64,000 bases of DNA from Macrosoma leucophasiata. Taxonomy: Eukaryota; Arthropoda; Insecta; Lepidoptera; Hedylidae. The DNA lies in NCBI GenBank assembly GCA_036365455.1, contig JAWQUS010000002.1, positions 4,588,001-4,652,000 of the forward strand. Direction: 5' to 3'. Below, in pieces: positions 11,145-21,600 of this stretch. Positions within the stretch are counted from its first letter, which is position 1. Each line of letters begins with the position of its first letter. Both the position numbers and the translations under genes were made by a program. Below the pieces are notes generated by a model. The model had not been told where the DNA came from. It saw only the letters and a program-made list of their open reading frames with translations, and ran no database searches.

Positions 11145-13720
11145 ATGATCACCATTCAGCTGCCAAGCGTGGCAATTATCTCGACGCCCAGCGTCCAGAC
11201 GCCCAGCAGTCCGAAGCCCAGCGTCCCGACGCCCAGCGTCCCGACGTCGAGCGTCTCGACACCCAGCGCCCGAACGCCCAGCGCTTCGACGTCAACGTCC
11301 CGATGCCCAGCGTCCCGACGCCCAGCGTCCCGACGTCGAGCGTCTGACGCCCTGCGTCCAGACGTCAAGCGTCCCGACGCCCAGCGTCCCGACGCCCAGC
11401 GTCCCGACGCCCAGCGTCCCGACGCCCAGCGTCCCGACGTCGAGCGTCTGACGCCCAGCGTCCCGACGCCCAGCGTCCCGACGCCTAGCGTCCCGACACC
11501 CAGCGTCCCGGCGTCGAGCGTCTCGACGCACAGCGTCCCGACGCCGGCGTCCCGACGCCCAGCGTCCCGACGTCCAGCGTCCCGTCGCCCAGCGTCCCGA
11601 CGCCCACCGTCCCGACGCCCAGCGTTTCGACACCCAGCGTCCCGAAGCCCGGCGTCCCGAAGCCCGGCGTCCCGACGCCCGGCGTCCCGACGTCGAGCGT
11701 CCCGACGCCAAGCGTCCCGACGACCAGCGTCCCGACGCCCAGCGTCCCGACGCCCAGCGTCCCGACGCCCAGCGTCCCGACGCCCAGCGTCCCGACGTCG
11801 AGCGTCTCGACGCCCAGCGTCCCGCTGCCCAGCGTCCCGACGCCCAGTGTCCCGACACCCAGCGTCCCGACGTCGAGCGTCTGACGCCCTGCGTCCAGAC
11901 GTCAAGCATCCCGACGCCCAGCGTCCGGACGCCCAGCGTCCCGACGCCCAGCGTCCAGACGCCCAGCGTCCCGACGTCCAGCGTCCCGACGCCCAGCGTC
12001 CCGACTCCCAGCGTCCCGACGCCCAGCGTCCCGACTCCCAGCGTCCCGACGCCCAGCGTCCCAACACCCAGCGTTCCGACGGCGAGCGTCTGACGCTCTG
12101 CGTCCCGACGCCCAGCGTCCCGATTCCCAGCGTCCCGACGCCTAGCGTCCCGACGCCAGCGTCCCGACGCCAGCGTCCCGACGCCAGCGTCCCGACGCCC
12201 AGCGTCCCGACGATCAGCGTCCCGACGACCAGCGTCCCGACGCCCAGCGTCCCGACGTCGAGCGTCTCGACGCCCAGCGTCGCGATGCCCAGCGTCCCGA
12301 CGCCCAGCGTCCCGACACCCAGCGTCCCGACGTCGAGCGTCTGACGCCCTGCGTCCAGACGTCAAGCGTCCCGACGCCCAGCGTCCCGACGCCCGGCGTC
12401 CCGACGTCGAGCGTCCCGACGCCAAGCGTCCCGACGACCAGCGTCCCGAAGTCGAGCGACTTGACGCCCAGCGTCCCGACGGCCGGAGTCTCGACGGCCA
12501 GCGTCCCGACGCCCAGCGTCTCGACGGCCAGCGTCCCGACGGCCAGAGTCTCGACGGCCAGCGTCCCGACGGCCACCGTCCCGACGCCCAGCGTCCCGAC
12601 ATCCAGCGCCTGACGCCCTGCGGCCCGATGGCCAGCGTCCCGACGCCCAGCGTCCCGACGTCGAGCGTCTCAACGCCCAGCGTCCCGACGCCCAGCGTCC
12701 CGACGTCGAGCGTCCCGACGTCGAGCGTCCCGACGCCCAGCGACCCGACGCCCAGCGCCCCGACGCCCAGCGTCCCGACGCCCAGCGTCCCGACGCTCAG
12801 CGTCCCGACGCCCAGCGTCCCGACGCCCAGCGTCCCGACGCCCAGCGTCCCGACGCCCAGCGTCCCGACGCTCAGCGTCCCGAAGTCGAGCGTCTTGACG
12901 CCCAGCGTCCCGACAGCCGGAGTCCCGACGTCGAGCGTCCCGACGCCCAGCGTCCCGACGCCCAGCGTCCCGACGCCCAGCGTCCCGACACCCAGCGTCC
13001 CGACGCCCAGCGTCTCGACGCCCAGCGTCGCGATGCCCAGCGTCCCGACGCCCAGCGTCCCGACACCCAGCGTCCCGACGTCGAGCGTCTGACGCCCTGC
13101 TTCCAGACGTCAAGCGTTCCGACGCCCAGCGTCCGGATGCCCAGCGTCCCGACGCCCAGCGTCCCGACTCCCAGCGTCCCGACGCCCAGCGTCCCGACAC
13201 CCAGCGTTCCGACGGCGAGCGTCTGACGCTCTGTGTCCCGACGCCCAGCGTCCCGATTCCCAGCGTCCCGACGCCTAGCGTCCCGACACCCAGCGTCCCG
13301 GCGTCGAGCGTCTCGACGCCCAGCGTCCCGACGCCAGCGTCCCGACGCCAGCGTCCCGACGCCCAGCGTCCCGACGCCAGCGTCCCGACGCCAGCGTCCA
13401 GACGCCCAGCGTCCCGACGCCCATCGTCCCGACGCCCATCGTCCCGACGCCCAGCGTCCCGACGCCCAGAGTCTCGACGGCCAGCGTCCCGACGGCCAGA
13501 GTCTCGACGGCCAGCGTCCCGACGCCCAGCGTCCCGACGCCCAGCGTCCCGACGCCCAGCGTCCCGACACCCAGCGTCCCGACGTCAAGCGTCTGACGCC
13601 CTGCGTCCCGACGTCAAGCGTCCTGACGGCCAGCGTCTCTACGGCCAGCGTACCGACGCCCAGCGTCCTGAGCCCGCCGACGTCGAGCGTCCCGACGCGA
13701 AGCGTCCCGACGTCCTCCTC
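11145..13720. repeat. CpG-rich minisatellite, 15-bp unit
   Basis: About 2.6 kb of CAGCGTCCCGACGCC units, roughly 170 copies, each with three CpG sites. Recurrent variant blocks (GTCGAGCGTCTGACGCCCTG, followed by CGTCCAGACGTCAAGCG) appear near 11336, 11871, 12331, 13079 and 13590, giving a higher-order pattern. Because 15 is a multiple of three, long frames stay open on both strands (399 residues plus, 436 residues minus); these are repeats such as SVPTP, ASRRP, GRRDA and SGRWA, not genes. Confidence 0.95.
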
Positions 13721-14535
13721 CCCGAACTCCTTACATACTATGTTATATTTTATACCTATTTGTATTAAATTAACTAGAAACATAAATCTAGAAGTAGACA
13801 CCATAAAATGGTATAAAAATATAACGTAGTTTAATGAAAATACTGTTTATGGGCATTACCAACAAACTCGTTGAATTTAAATCTGTGGGGTTTTTTAATA
13901 TTTTCAATTATTTTTTATAACGATACGGACAGACGAAATTGCAGGCAAAACCTAGTTTGGATAAATGTATTAGAGATAGATTACGTACCGTAGTGTCGCA
14001 CGAGGGGGCGTACCTCGTGCTCAGCCAATACGACTCTTCCGTTGTTATTATTTATGGCTACGTGCGTATTTATTTGTCTCTAACCAAACGGTACCTGTGC
14101 CAAAACAAAGTTGTATACAAATAAAACATAACGTAAGTACAGGTATTTTTAGAATTCCGAACTTCATAGGCTCATTGATATCTTATAGTAATTAATCGAC
14201 CCCCCGCTATTTATTTTTTAAATATTTTAATGTACTTACAGAATTTACACTTCTACAATTTTATTACATGTACATGAGAGTCTTACTCATTAAAATCTAA
14301 TATCCATCCGCTTTCGGCTTGCTTTTAGCTAAAAGAGAGAGGTAAGAGCTTTTTTTTTAAGAGAGTGAACATTGCCTCTACTCGCATATGTGTTATGTGT
14401 CCCTCCGCAACACCCTAAGCCGACGTTCGAAACCACAGGGGTCCCCCTGTGGTCTCTGGCTGTTGCACTTACTTTTATTTAGGCCGACAGTGCCCTCTGC
14501 ACTCGCCCATTGCCCGGTGAAGTAGACTAGTGTCG
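13721..14535. other. Intergenic, no gene seen
   Basis: AT-rich sequence between the minisatellite and the inverted tRNA-like dimer. It contains short repeat remnants near 14400-14530 but no supported exon. Confidence 0.4.
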
Positions 14536-14609
14536 TTTTTATATTATTTCGCATTAACACATGCTTGTGAAATATATATTATTTTAAAGAAAAATGGAAA
14601 GAAAATTTT

Positions 14610-14685
14610 GACTTCAGGCGAGACTCGAACTCGCGGCCTACTGGGAATCTAGTCCAGCCGCTCTTCCAATTGAGCTACTGAAGTC
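14610..14685 (-). tRNA. tRNA-like sequence in inverted dimer, left
   Basis: Same cloverleaf as 4929-5004 with a few changes (GCGGCCTACT and GAGACTCG as read on the plus strand). Confidence 0.45.
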
Positions 14686-15068
14686 CTGCCCGATTTGTCA
14701 AATCTTTCCTTCACATTTATTGCCTTGCTTTATGGTAGCAGTAGCGCCATCTATTGCCAACCATGCTAGTTAGGCAACCGATATAATAGACTTTTCAGTT
14801 TATTGAATATCGTAAAGAAGTCGCTTTTACCCTTAATAATTGTTTTTATATTATTTCGCATTAACACATGCTTGTGAAATATGCTGTTTTTATATTACAA
14901 TTTTATATTTACAATTATTAAGGGTAAAAACGACTTCTTTACGATATTCAATAAACTGAAAAGTCTATTATAACGGTTGCCTAACTAGCATGGTTGGCAA
15001 TAGATAGCGCTACTGCTACCATAAAGCAAGGCAATAAATGTGAAGGAAAGATTTGACAAATCGGGCAG

Positions 15069-15144
15069 GACTTCAGTAGCTCAATTGGAAGAGCGGCTGG
15101 ACTAGATTCCCAGTAGGCCGCGAGTTCGAGTCTCGGCTGAAGTC
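15069..15144 (+). tRNA. tRNA-like sequence in inverted dimer, right
   Basis: Inverted partner of 14610-14685. The T-stem 3' strand reads CTCGG, so one pair is weakened. Confidence 0.45.
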
Positions 15145-15508
15145 AAATTTTTCTTTCCATTTTTCTTTAAAATAAAATAGACTAGTGTCGTCTCGACACG
15201 TGCCGCCTAATGAGTCCAAATTGTTCCCCTCTATATCATTGGCTGGCGACCCCTTGACTACAACTTACATTTCCCAGTTTTATTCCATGAAATGCTTTGA
15301 ACTGGATATATTGATCAATTTCAGAACTTGTCGGCGCAAAGAACTAAAGTACGTCAGTATTAACTGAACTGCATTAAATTAAGAGCATATTCATGCGGTT
15401 TAACGTCACTTTCAGACAGAAAGCGTTTAAAACGTCAACTCTTACGAATTACTCTTATCATGTCATGTATAAAGTGTATGTAATGTCTTTTTTCATGTCG
15501 TCAGTTGG

Positions 15509-15748
15509 TTTACTGGTGGTAGAGCTCCAGTGGTGGAACTCGGTCGTAGACATCACCGTATTATTAACATCTTCATAAAAATCTTCCATTCGTCCACTTC
15601 GAAGAAATTATGGCTCTGTGCCCGAAAATACAAGGCCTTATATTACCTGACCGGTACACGATAGCGCTGAATACTACCATTTAGCGGCAAGTAAGAAATG
15701 CTGTGTTGGCTCTGACCGCGAGCTCTGTCTCTGGAACTCTACTTGCAT
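15509..15748. repeat. Two SINE-A fragments in opposite orientation
   Basis: Plus-strand head at 15509-15570 (TGGTGGTAGAGCTCCAGTGG) and a minus-strand head at 15634-15748 (ACCATTTAGCGGCAAGTA; GAGCTCTGTC). Confidence 0.6.
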
Positions 15749-16109
15749 TAAAACCATGTGTATATTATTATGGTCACGCGTCACCTTGATCTCCACTTTT
15801 AATAGAGTTCAAGCTAAAAAAATAATATGGTATTGAAATATGAAGCGAAACGTAATTGTGAGGAATGCGAGCATTATTTACACTAACTGTCTTATAAGCA
15901 TATAAGACGTCTGGTTACTCTTTGGGGAAATATTGGCCTAAAATTACGGATTATAATATTTTATTTTCTGAAGTCTAAAAAATGGATAACAAAATAAATT
16001 CCCGTTCCTTTCTTGGTTTTGGCTTAACTGTAATGTATATGTAGATATTATGTCATATAATATCACAGTTGAAACATATATATTATATATAGATATTGTT
16101 AGCACAGAA
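15749..16109. other. Intergenic, no gene seen
   Basis: AT-rich; nothing recognisable on either strand. Confidence 0.4.
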
Positions 16110-17811
16110 ATAAATATATTTCAGCCTCTAAATCACAGTTGTACGCTTCTGCCAATATTACTGATCTCGATCAAGCTATTTCAAAACTGAATAATGATTT
16201 AGTCTGTTTATTCATGGTCTGTCAAGTTTAGTATTCCTATCAACCCTAATAAATGTCAAGCCATTGTAGTAGGTAGTAAATATTATAATACTAAGATTAA
16301 TTTCAATATTTTGTCACCTTTAATTTTAAATAATGTTAATGTTACATATTCAGAGTCTGTTAACACGTTAAACGCCGATAGAAAAAACTAAAAATCGTAA
16401 AAATACTTTTGGTCGTAATTTGTTTGTTATGTTACGACGATACGTAAAGAAAATTTAAGGGTATTAAAGGTTACATAACCCATGTACAGAATTGAATAAA
16501 ACTTATTAACCTTAACTATGTAGTTACAGTCAAATACATAGCTGAGGTCACCGGTGCACCCCATGGCGCACAAATACAGAAAATATATTTTCCGGTAGCA
16601 GGCGCCGCGCCGGCCACACCCGCCGGCCACCCGCTACACCAGTAGTGTCTAAAATGTTGATTAAAATGATTCAATTATGTCCATCGCTAATATGTTGATG
16701 CTATAAAAAGGTTTCTCATCTTTTACAGTATAATTTGTCAAATATTATGGCTAATTATTTATATTTCTAATGGTTGTTTGTAATTATGGTCACTAAAGAG
16801 AACTTTATTTTATTTTTTAGTAAAACTGATTGTATAGTTTGTGTTTCGTAAAAATAAAGACTGCTAATTTTCATTTAAATAATAAAGACCAATCGAATTA
16901 TATATCCTGATTTTTTATTTTGGTTAATTTTTTCGCTATCTTTCATTTTTTTCAATTTCTAACAAGGTATTTTTGTCCCACTGCGCAGTATAGTTCTTCA
17001 GCGCCGTGCCGGTCACGGAGTACGAATAAAGTAACAGTCTGTATGGCCGGCGGCGAGAAAAAGTAGTTTGAATATGACTATACGTTGAGGTCACCGGTGA
17101 CCCCCATGGCGCTATGGTAGAGGAAGGGTGAGGTCACCGGTGACCCCCATGGCGTTCAATGTGTTAAGGATCTTGGGTTATATATAAATAATGACTGGAG
17201 TTGGAATACGCATATTTCTAATATCTGCAGGAATTCCTATGCCTCGTTGCGATCTTTTTATAGATTTAAACATTTCTTGCCTCCGCGTACGAAATCTCTC
17301 TTAGTCCAGTCACTCATTTTCCCAATTCTTGATTATACAGATGTTTGTAACACTGACTTAACCCATGTCCAGCTCAATAAATTGGATCGTGTCCTTAATA
17401 ATTGTGTCAGATTCATATTCGGTCTACGTAAGTATGACCACATTTCTAATTTCCGTCGCAAGCTTAATTGGCTTCCTATACGACACAGAAGATCCTCCGG
17501 GATCCTCTGTCAACTCTTTTCCGTACTTTTCGATCCTAGTTCTCCCCATTACCTCAAACAGAAATTTAAATTCCTAGGTGATTCTCATAATCTTAATCTT
17601 CGCTCTTCGGATAGTTTAATTCTCAGTATGACTTCTCACCGTTCAGGTTTCATGTTCAGCTCCTACACTGTCACTGCAACAAAACTCTGGAATATGCTAC
17701 CCCCTTCCTGCAGGAAAGCTCCGAGTAAGGCTGCGTTCAAGTCTAGAGTTCGTAGGTTCTTCCTCAAATCATCGTCGGACTCTACCAACCCTTCAACTCA
17801 TCCGCTTTAAT
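16110..17811 (+). pseudogene. Non-LTR retrotransposon reverse transcriptase, C-terminal part, split
   Basis: The segment at 16110-16359 encodes an RT-like sequence just after the catalytic YxDD position (QLYASANITDLDQAI, with a frame disturbance near 16220). Reading resumes at 17164 with the frame VKDLGLYINNDWSW and continues to a stop at 17810, including LIFPILDYTDVCNTDL, NWLPIRHRR and the C-terminal LWNMLPPSCR motif. The two parts join exactly if the 800-bp element at 16364-17163 and one TTAA are removed. The upstream RT and endonuclease domains are missing, so it is a 5' truncated dead copy. Confidence 0.85.
16364..17163. mobile_element. piggyBac-like non-autonomous element
   Basis: TTAA flanks both ends (16360-16363 and 17164-17167). 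Terminal repeats CACGTTAAACGCC and GGCGTTCAATGTG are inverted (11 of 13 positions match). Inside, GAGGTCACCGGTG...CCCCATGGCG occurs three times (near 16543, 17089 and 17130), two of them tandem next to the right end. No transposase frame. Confidence 0.82.
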
Positions 17812-18655
17812 CATCATAATTTTTATCATCCTCATCATAGATATCCTTTTAATCTTATTATTGAGTAGGTATTTGTATTTTTGTTTATCTAAATAATAAT
17901 AATTAATACATATGTATGCTTGTATGTATATATATATATGTGTGTGTATATATGTATACATATACATAATTTGTATTTATGTGTGCATTATCATTGATAT
18001 TTTATTTATAATTATATGTATCCATTTCTATTATATATTTATATACATATATTTTTTCTCTTAATTTTAATTTTGCTATTAGTTTTTATTTCTTACTTTT
18101 AGTTTTTCTTCCGCACCTTTTTGATAACTCTCTTAACTTCCCTATGGTTGACTGGGAGAGAATGCCATATGGCATTAAGTCCGCCATATGTACATATGTT
18201 CCATGTGCATTAAAGATTAAATAAATAAATAAATTCCATTTAAATAAAATTGTAAGTATAATATCTTCCTTGTTTCTACACTAAGCAAGTAAGTAATGAT
18301 TTAACATTTAACATAATCTCTACCAGTTAAATCGTTAATACTTTAACTTATATGAAAGACTGCACATTATTCACATACAATTGTAATTTGAAATGATTAG
18401 TTTTATGACTACTTATGATGAGCTTTTTTAGAAATAGATTTATTAACTAATCCTGGAGATAATTTCTATTTTGAATTTACTAATTACACAGTCTTCATCA
18501 TCATCATTATCAAATGCGTTTTAAACGCTGTTCGTGTGGCAATAACCTAATAAGGTACACTATATAGTGTACGTTATGGATACCTGGCAACTATTATTTT
18601 AGTTACCTCTTGCCTTTGTGAAGAATAGGTTCTATAGAAGTGTTGTGAAACGAAA
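17812..18655. other. LINE 3' flank and NPL promoter region
   Basis: 17812-18240 continues the LINE 3' end, with (TA/TG)n near 17920-17970 and an AATAAATAAATAAA tail near 18218-18231. From 18241 to 18655 the sequence lies 5' of the plus-strand lyase gene; a fragment TTTTAAACGCTGTTCGTGTGG precedes the ATG by about 130 bp. No clear TATA box was assigned. Confidence 0.4.
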
Positions 18656-21600
18656 ATGGTAAGCTTTTTGTACTCGTATTTAGTTTTTCCTTTTAGATGA
18701 AATTTTATTCACTGGTGGCAGAGCTCCAGTGACGGAGCTCGCGGGCGTAGGCACCACCGCATTACCTGATATAATTGCCGCTAAATGGTAGTGTTCAGCA
18801 CTATCGTGTTCCGGTCGGGTGGTAATGAACGGCCCTGTAATTTCAGGCACAGAGGCATAACAACTTAGGCCTCAGGAGTGGTAACGCTGCAGTCATCACA
18901 TAACATCAATGTGAACTGCGTGCTTGTTTGCCACTTCCATAACATAAAAAAAAACTCACAAACAACCAACTTTCTCAACATTTTAGGCGCATGGTAGTGC
19001 AATTACTGCGTCACCAAGCCGGTTAAAAATATCTTAGTAAATAATCGCAATCGAATAATTTTATAATTGGCCCAGGGCATTGAGTAAAGGTTTACGTAAT
19101 AAAGCAGTAGGTACCTGTACATGTTTAACGTTTAACCGGAACCATAAAATGTAAACTATCATTTTGAGTTTAATCTACATCTATAAATCTACATCTACAA
19201 ATAAATAAAATTGCAGTGTCTGTTTGTAATATTAAAATAACCACTTTTTACTAAATGCATATGTATGTATACACGGTAGGTACATATACCAAAACAACAT
19301 TTTTTACAATTTTTGTCTGTCTGTCTGTCTGTTTGTTGGGGCTAATCTCGGGAACAGCTTTACCGATTTCGATGGGACTTTCACTGGCAGATAGCTTATG
19401 TAATAAGGAGTAACCTAGGTTACTTTTATACTAGCTGCGCCCACGACTGCGTCTGCGTCTGGTATCTTATGCGACCACAATAATGAGTTAGGAACAAATA
19501 CAAAAAAATCATTACATTTTCCAGGTCTCTTTCGATATTAATGGAATCATAGCTCCTGTCTTCACTCCAATCGGGGAAGATGGCAGCGTGCGCTATGACG
19601 TCATACCTTCATATTTGGAGCACTTGAAGAAGAACCGAGTGAATGCGATATTAGGTAAGTCTATGATGAGTTTTTTTTTTTTTCATCTCCATTTAAAGAG
19701 CTTGGTCAAAGACCATGACCCTCTATACGTTCACATGAATTACATTCTTCATTTAAAAAAATAATTAAACAACATTAGCTCATTGACAATTGATATAGTT
19801 GCAACAGTATTCTGGCGTCATCCGTAGTAGGATCTGCCAGGACACTGTTGCAATGTCCTATTTCTAATGAAGCCCTGCGATGAGCCTCACCTCGAATACA
19901 TTCAACCAAAATATGGTACACGTCTTCCACTTTACCACATATACTACAATTAGGGGTATCAGATTGACTCATTAAGAATTTAAACTTATTAAATGGCACA
20001 TGTCCGTATGATGAGGTTATTACAACAGAATAACATATTTTTATCGCGCTCATAGGGTTCCGTACAATTAATTAATTTACTACGTTGTCATAGGTACCAT
20101 GATTTCTTATCGGTTGTTCTATAATCTGAAAGTAAAGATTATTCTATTGGATCTTTTACCTTACGCTCGTCATATAATTATATGCTTGAAATCCCTACCC
20201 AGTCTAGTGATTATTATAAAAAGTCATTTACAGTCCAAGCAGTTAATTTGTGGAATGCACTACCATTATTAATAAGGAGTGCCCAAACTTTAACATCATT
20301 TAAATCCCTGGTCAGGGACCACTATCTATCTTTTGATTAATTTTGTCTCAACTGTTGTCACTGTATTTATTTTTCTTATTATGTATTTTTCCCTTCACCG
20401 CTATTTTATCATTGTCATGTCACACACTGTTTAATTTTAGCATGTACTTATTTTTTTTTTTTTTCTTAGCTTTAATTTGGTGTACAAATTAAAGCTAAGA
20501 AAAAAAAAAACTACTTCTTCCTAAGCGCATTTCTGTTAAATTATGGTTGCCTGGAAGAAATCGCTGTCAGCGATAAGGCCGCCCGTTGTATTTACTGTCC
20601 ATGTATTATTTCTGTTTTGTGATTCTGTTGAGTGCACAATAAAGAGTATTATTATTATTATTATCTTTTAAAAATTTGAAGCCCTGTTATTTCGAAGGTA
20701 AAGGGTCAATATATTTGTCTTTATTCTTGAATAACTTTTAATAAGGCTTGTTTCACGTTATCTTAACTTAACTTAGTTAACTTTGAAAAACTTTTTTTTA
20801 TTACTCAAATATTTATCCCCCAAAAGTAGCTCCTATGTTTGAAAATCACTTAGCCTGGGTTCCAGCACGACTTTTTTAAAAGTTAAAGTTATTGTAACAT
20901 TTCACATCCTGCTCTAACTTTAACAGATTTCTTTAAGTTAGAAAAGGATGTGGAATGTTATATTATTAACAAAAGTCGTGGTGAAACTCAGGCTTAGTTT
21001 TGTTACACCTTTAGGTGTCACTGATTTATATGTATGTATCAAATTTGAAATCAATCGGTCTAGTTCTTTCTGAGAAAATCGGCTGTAACAGATGGACATA
21101 CCAACAGACGTGTGACGGACAGACGCTGCCCATCCAGCGTTGTTATTTTTATTGGAATGGTTTGACCGCCATTGTTCGGTGAACTGACTACTAGCGGAAG
21201 AGTTCTCCTTTACTAGAGAGCATAGGGATAGGGTGGGTTGTCACGTCCCAATGCCCAAACTTACTCATACGAACATTTATTTAAATAGTTGGCGGTACAA
21301 CGGGAGAGTTTGTGTCACTTAGTGCCAACGAGAGGACCATGCTGCTAGATGCTTGGCTCGAGGTGGCGCGCCCGGCGAAAGTCAAGGTCATATTTCAAGT
21401 TGGTGGAGCACCCTTACCTGACGTCATTGAACTGGTGAGTAGCTATACAAAAACCTTCAAACAAATCTTGCACATTAAGGTGTAGGCCTACATTTGTGCC
21501 AAATTTCATGTCTCTAGTACCAATAGTTTTTGCGCTGAACCGCGGACGCACAAACAGATAAACAGACTAAAAAGATTTTTACTCATGTAAATGTGACGTG

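Larger units (their letters stand above)
14536..15177. mobile_element. Inverted dimer of the 307-bp tRNA-like unit with target duplication
   Basis: The left arm carries the unit on the minus strand plus part of a second unit; the right arm carries it on the plus strand. TAGACTAGTGTCG occurs on both sides (14523-14535 and 15178-15190). The left arm ends at the same 3' position (AATAATAT then A-rich) as the array at 58246-58790. The structure fits one insertion of a multimer followed by inversion of part of it. Confidence 0.8.

Noticed and set aside
11145..13720. Possible CRISPR-like array
   Set aside because: The units are contiguous with no unique spacers, in eukaryotic DNA with no cas genes.
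11145..13829. Long open frames of 103-436 residues on both strands
   Set aside because: They are read-through of a 15-bp tandem repeat in every frame. No start context, no domain, and the composition only mirrors the DNA unit.
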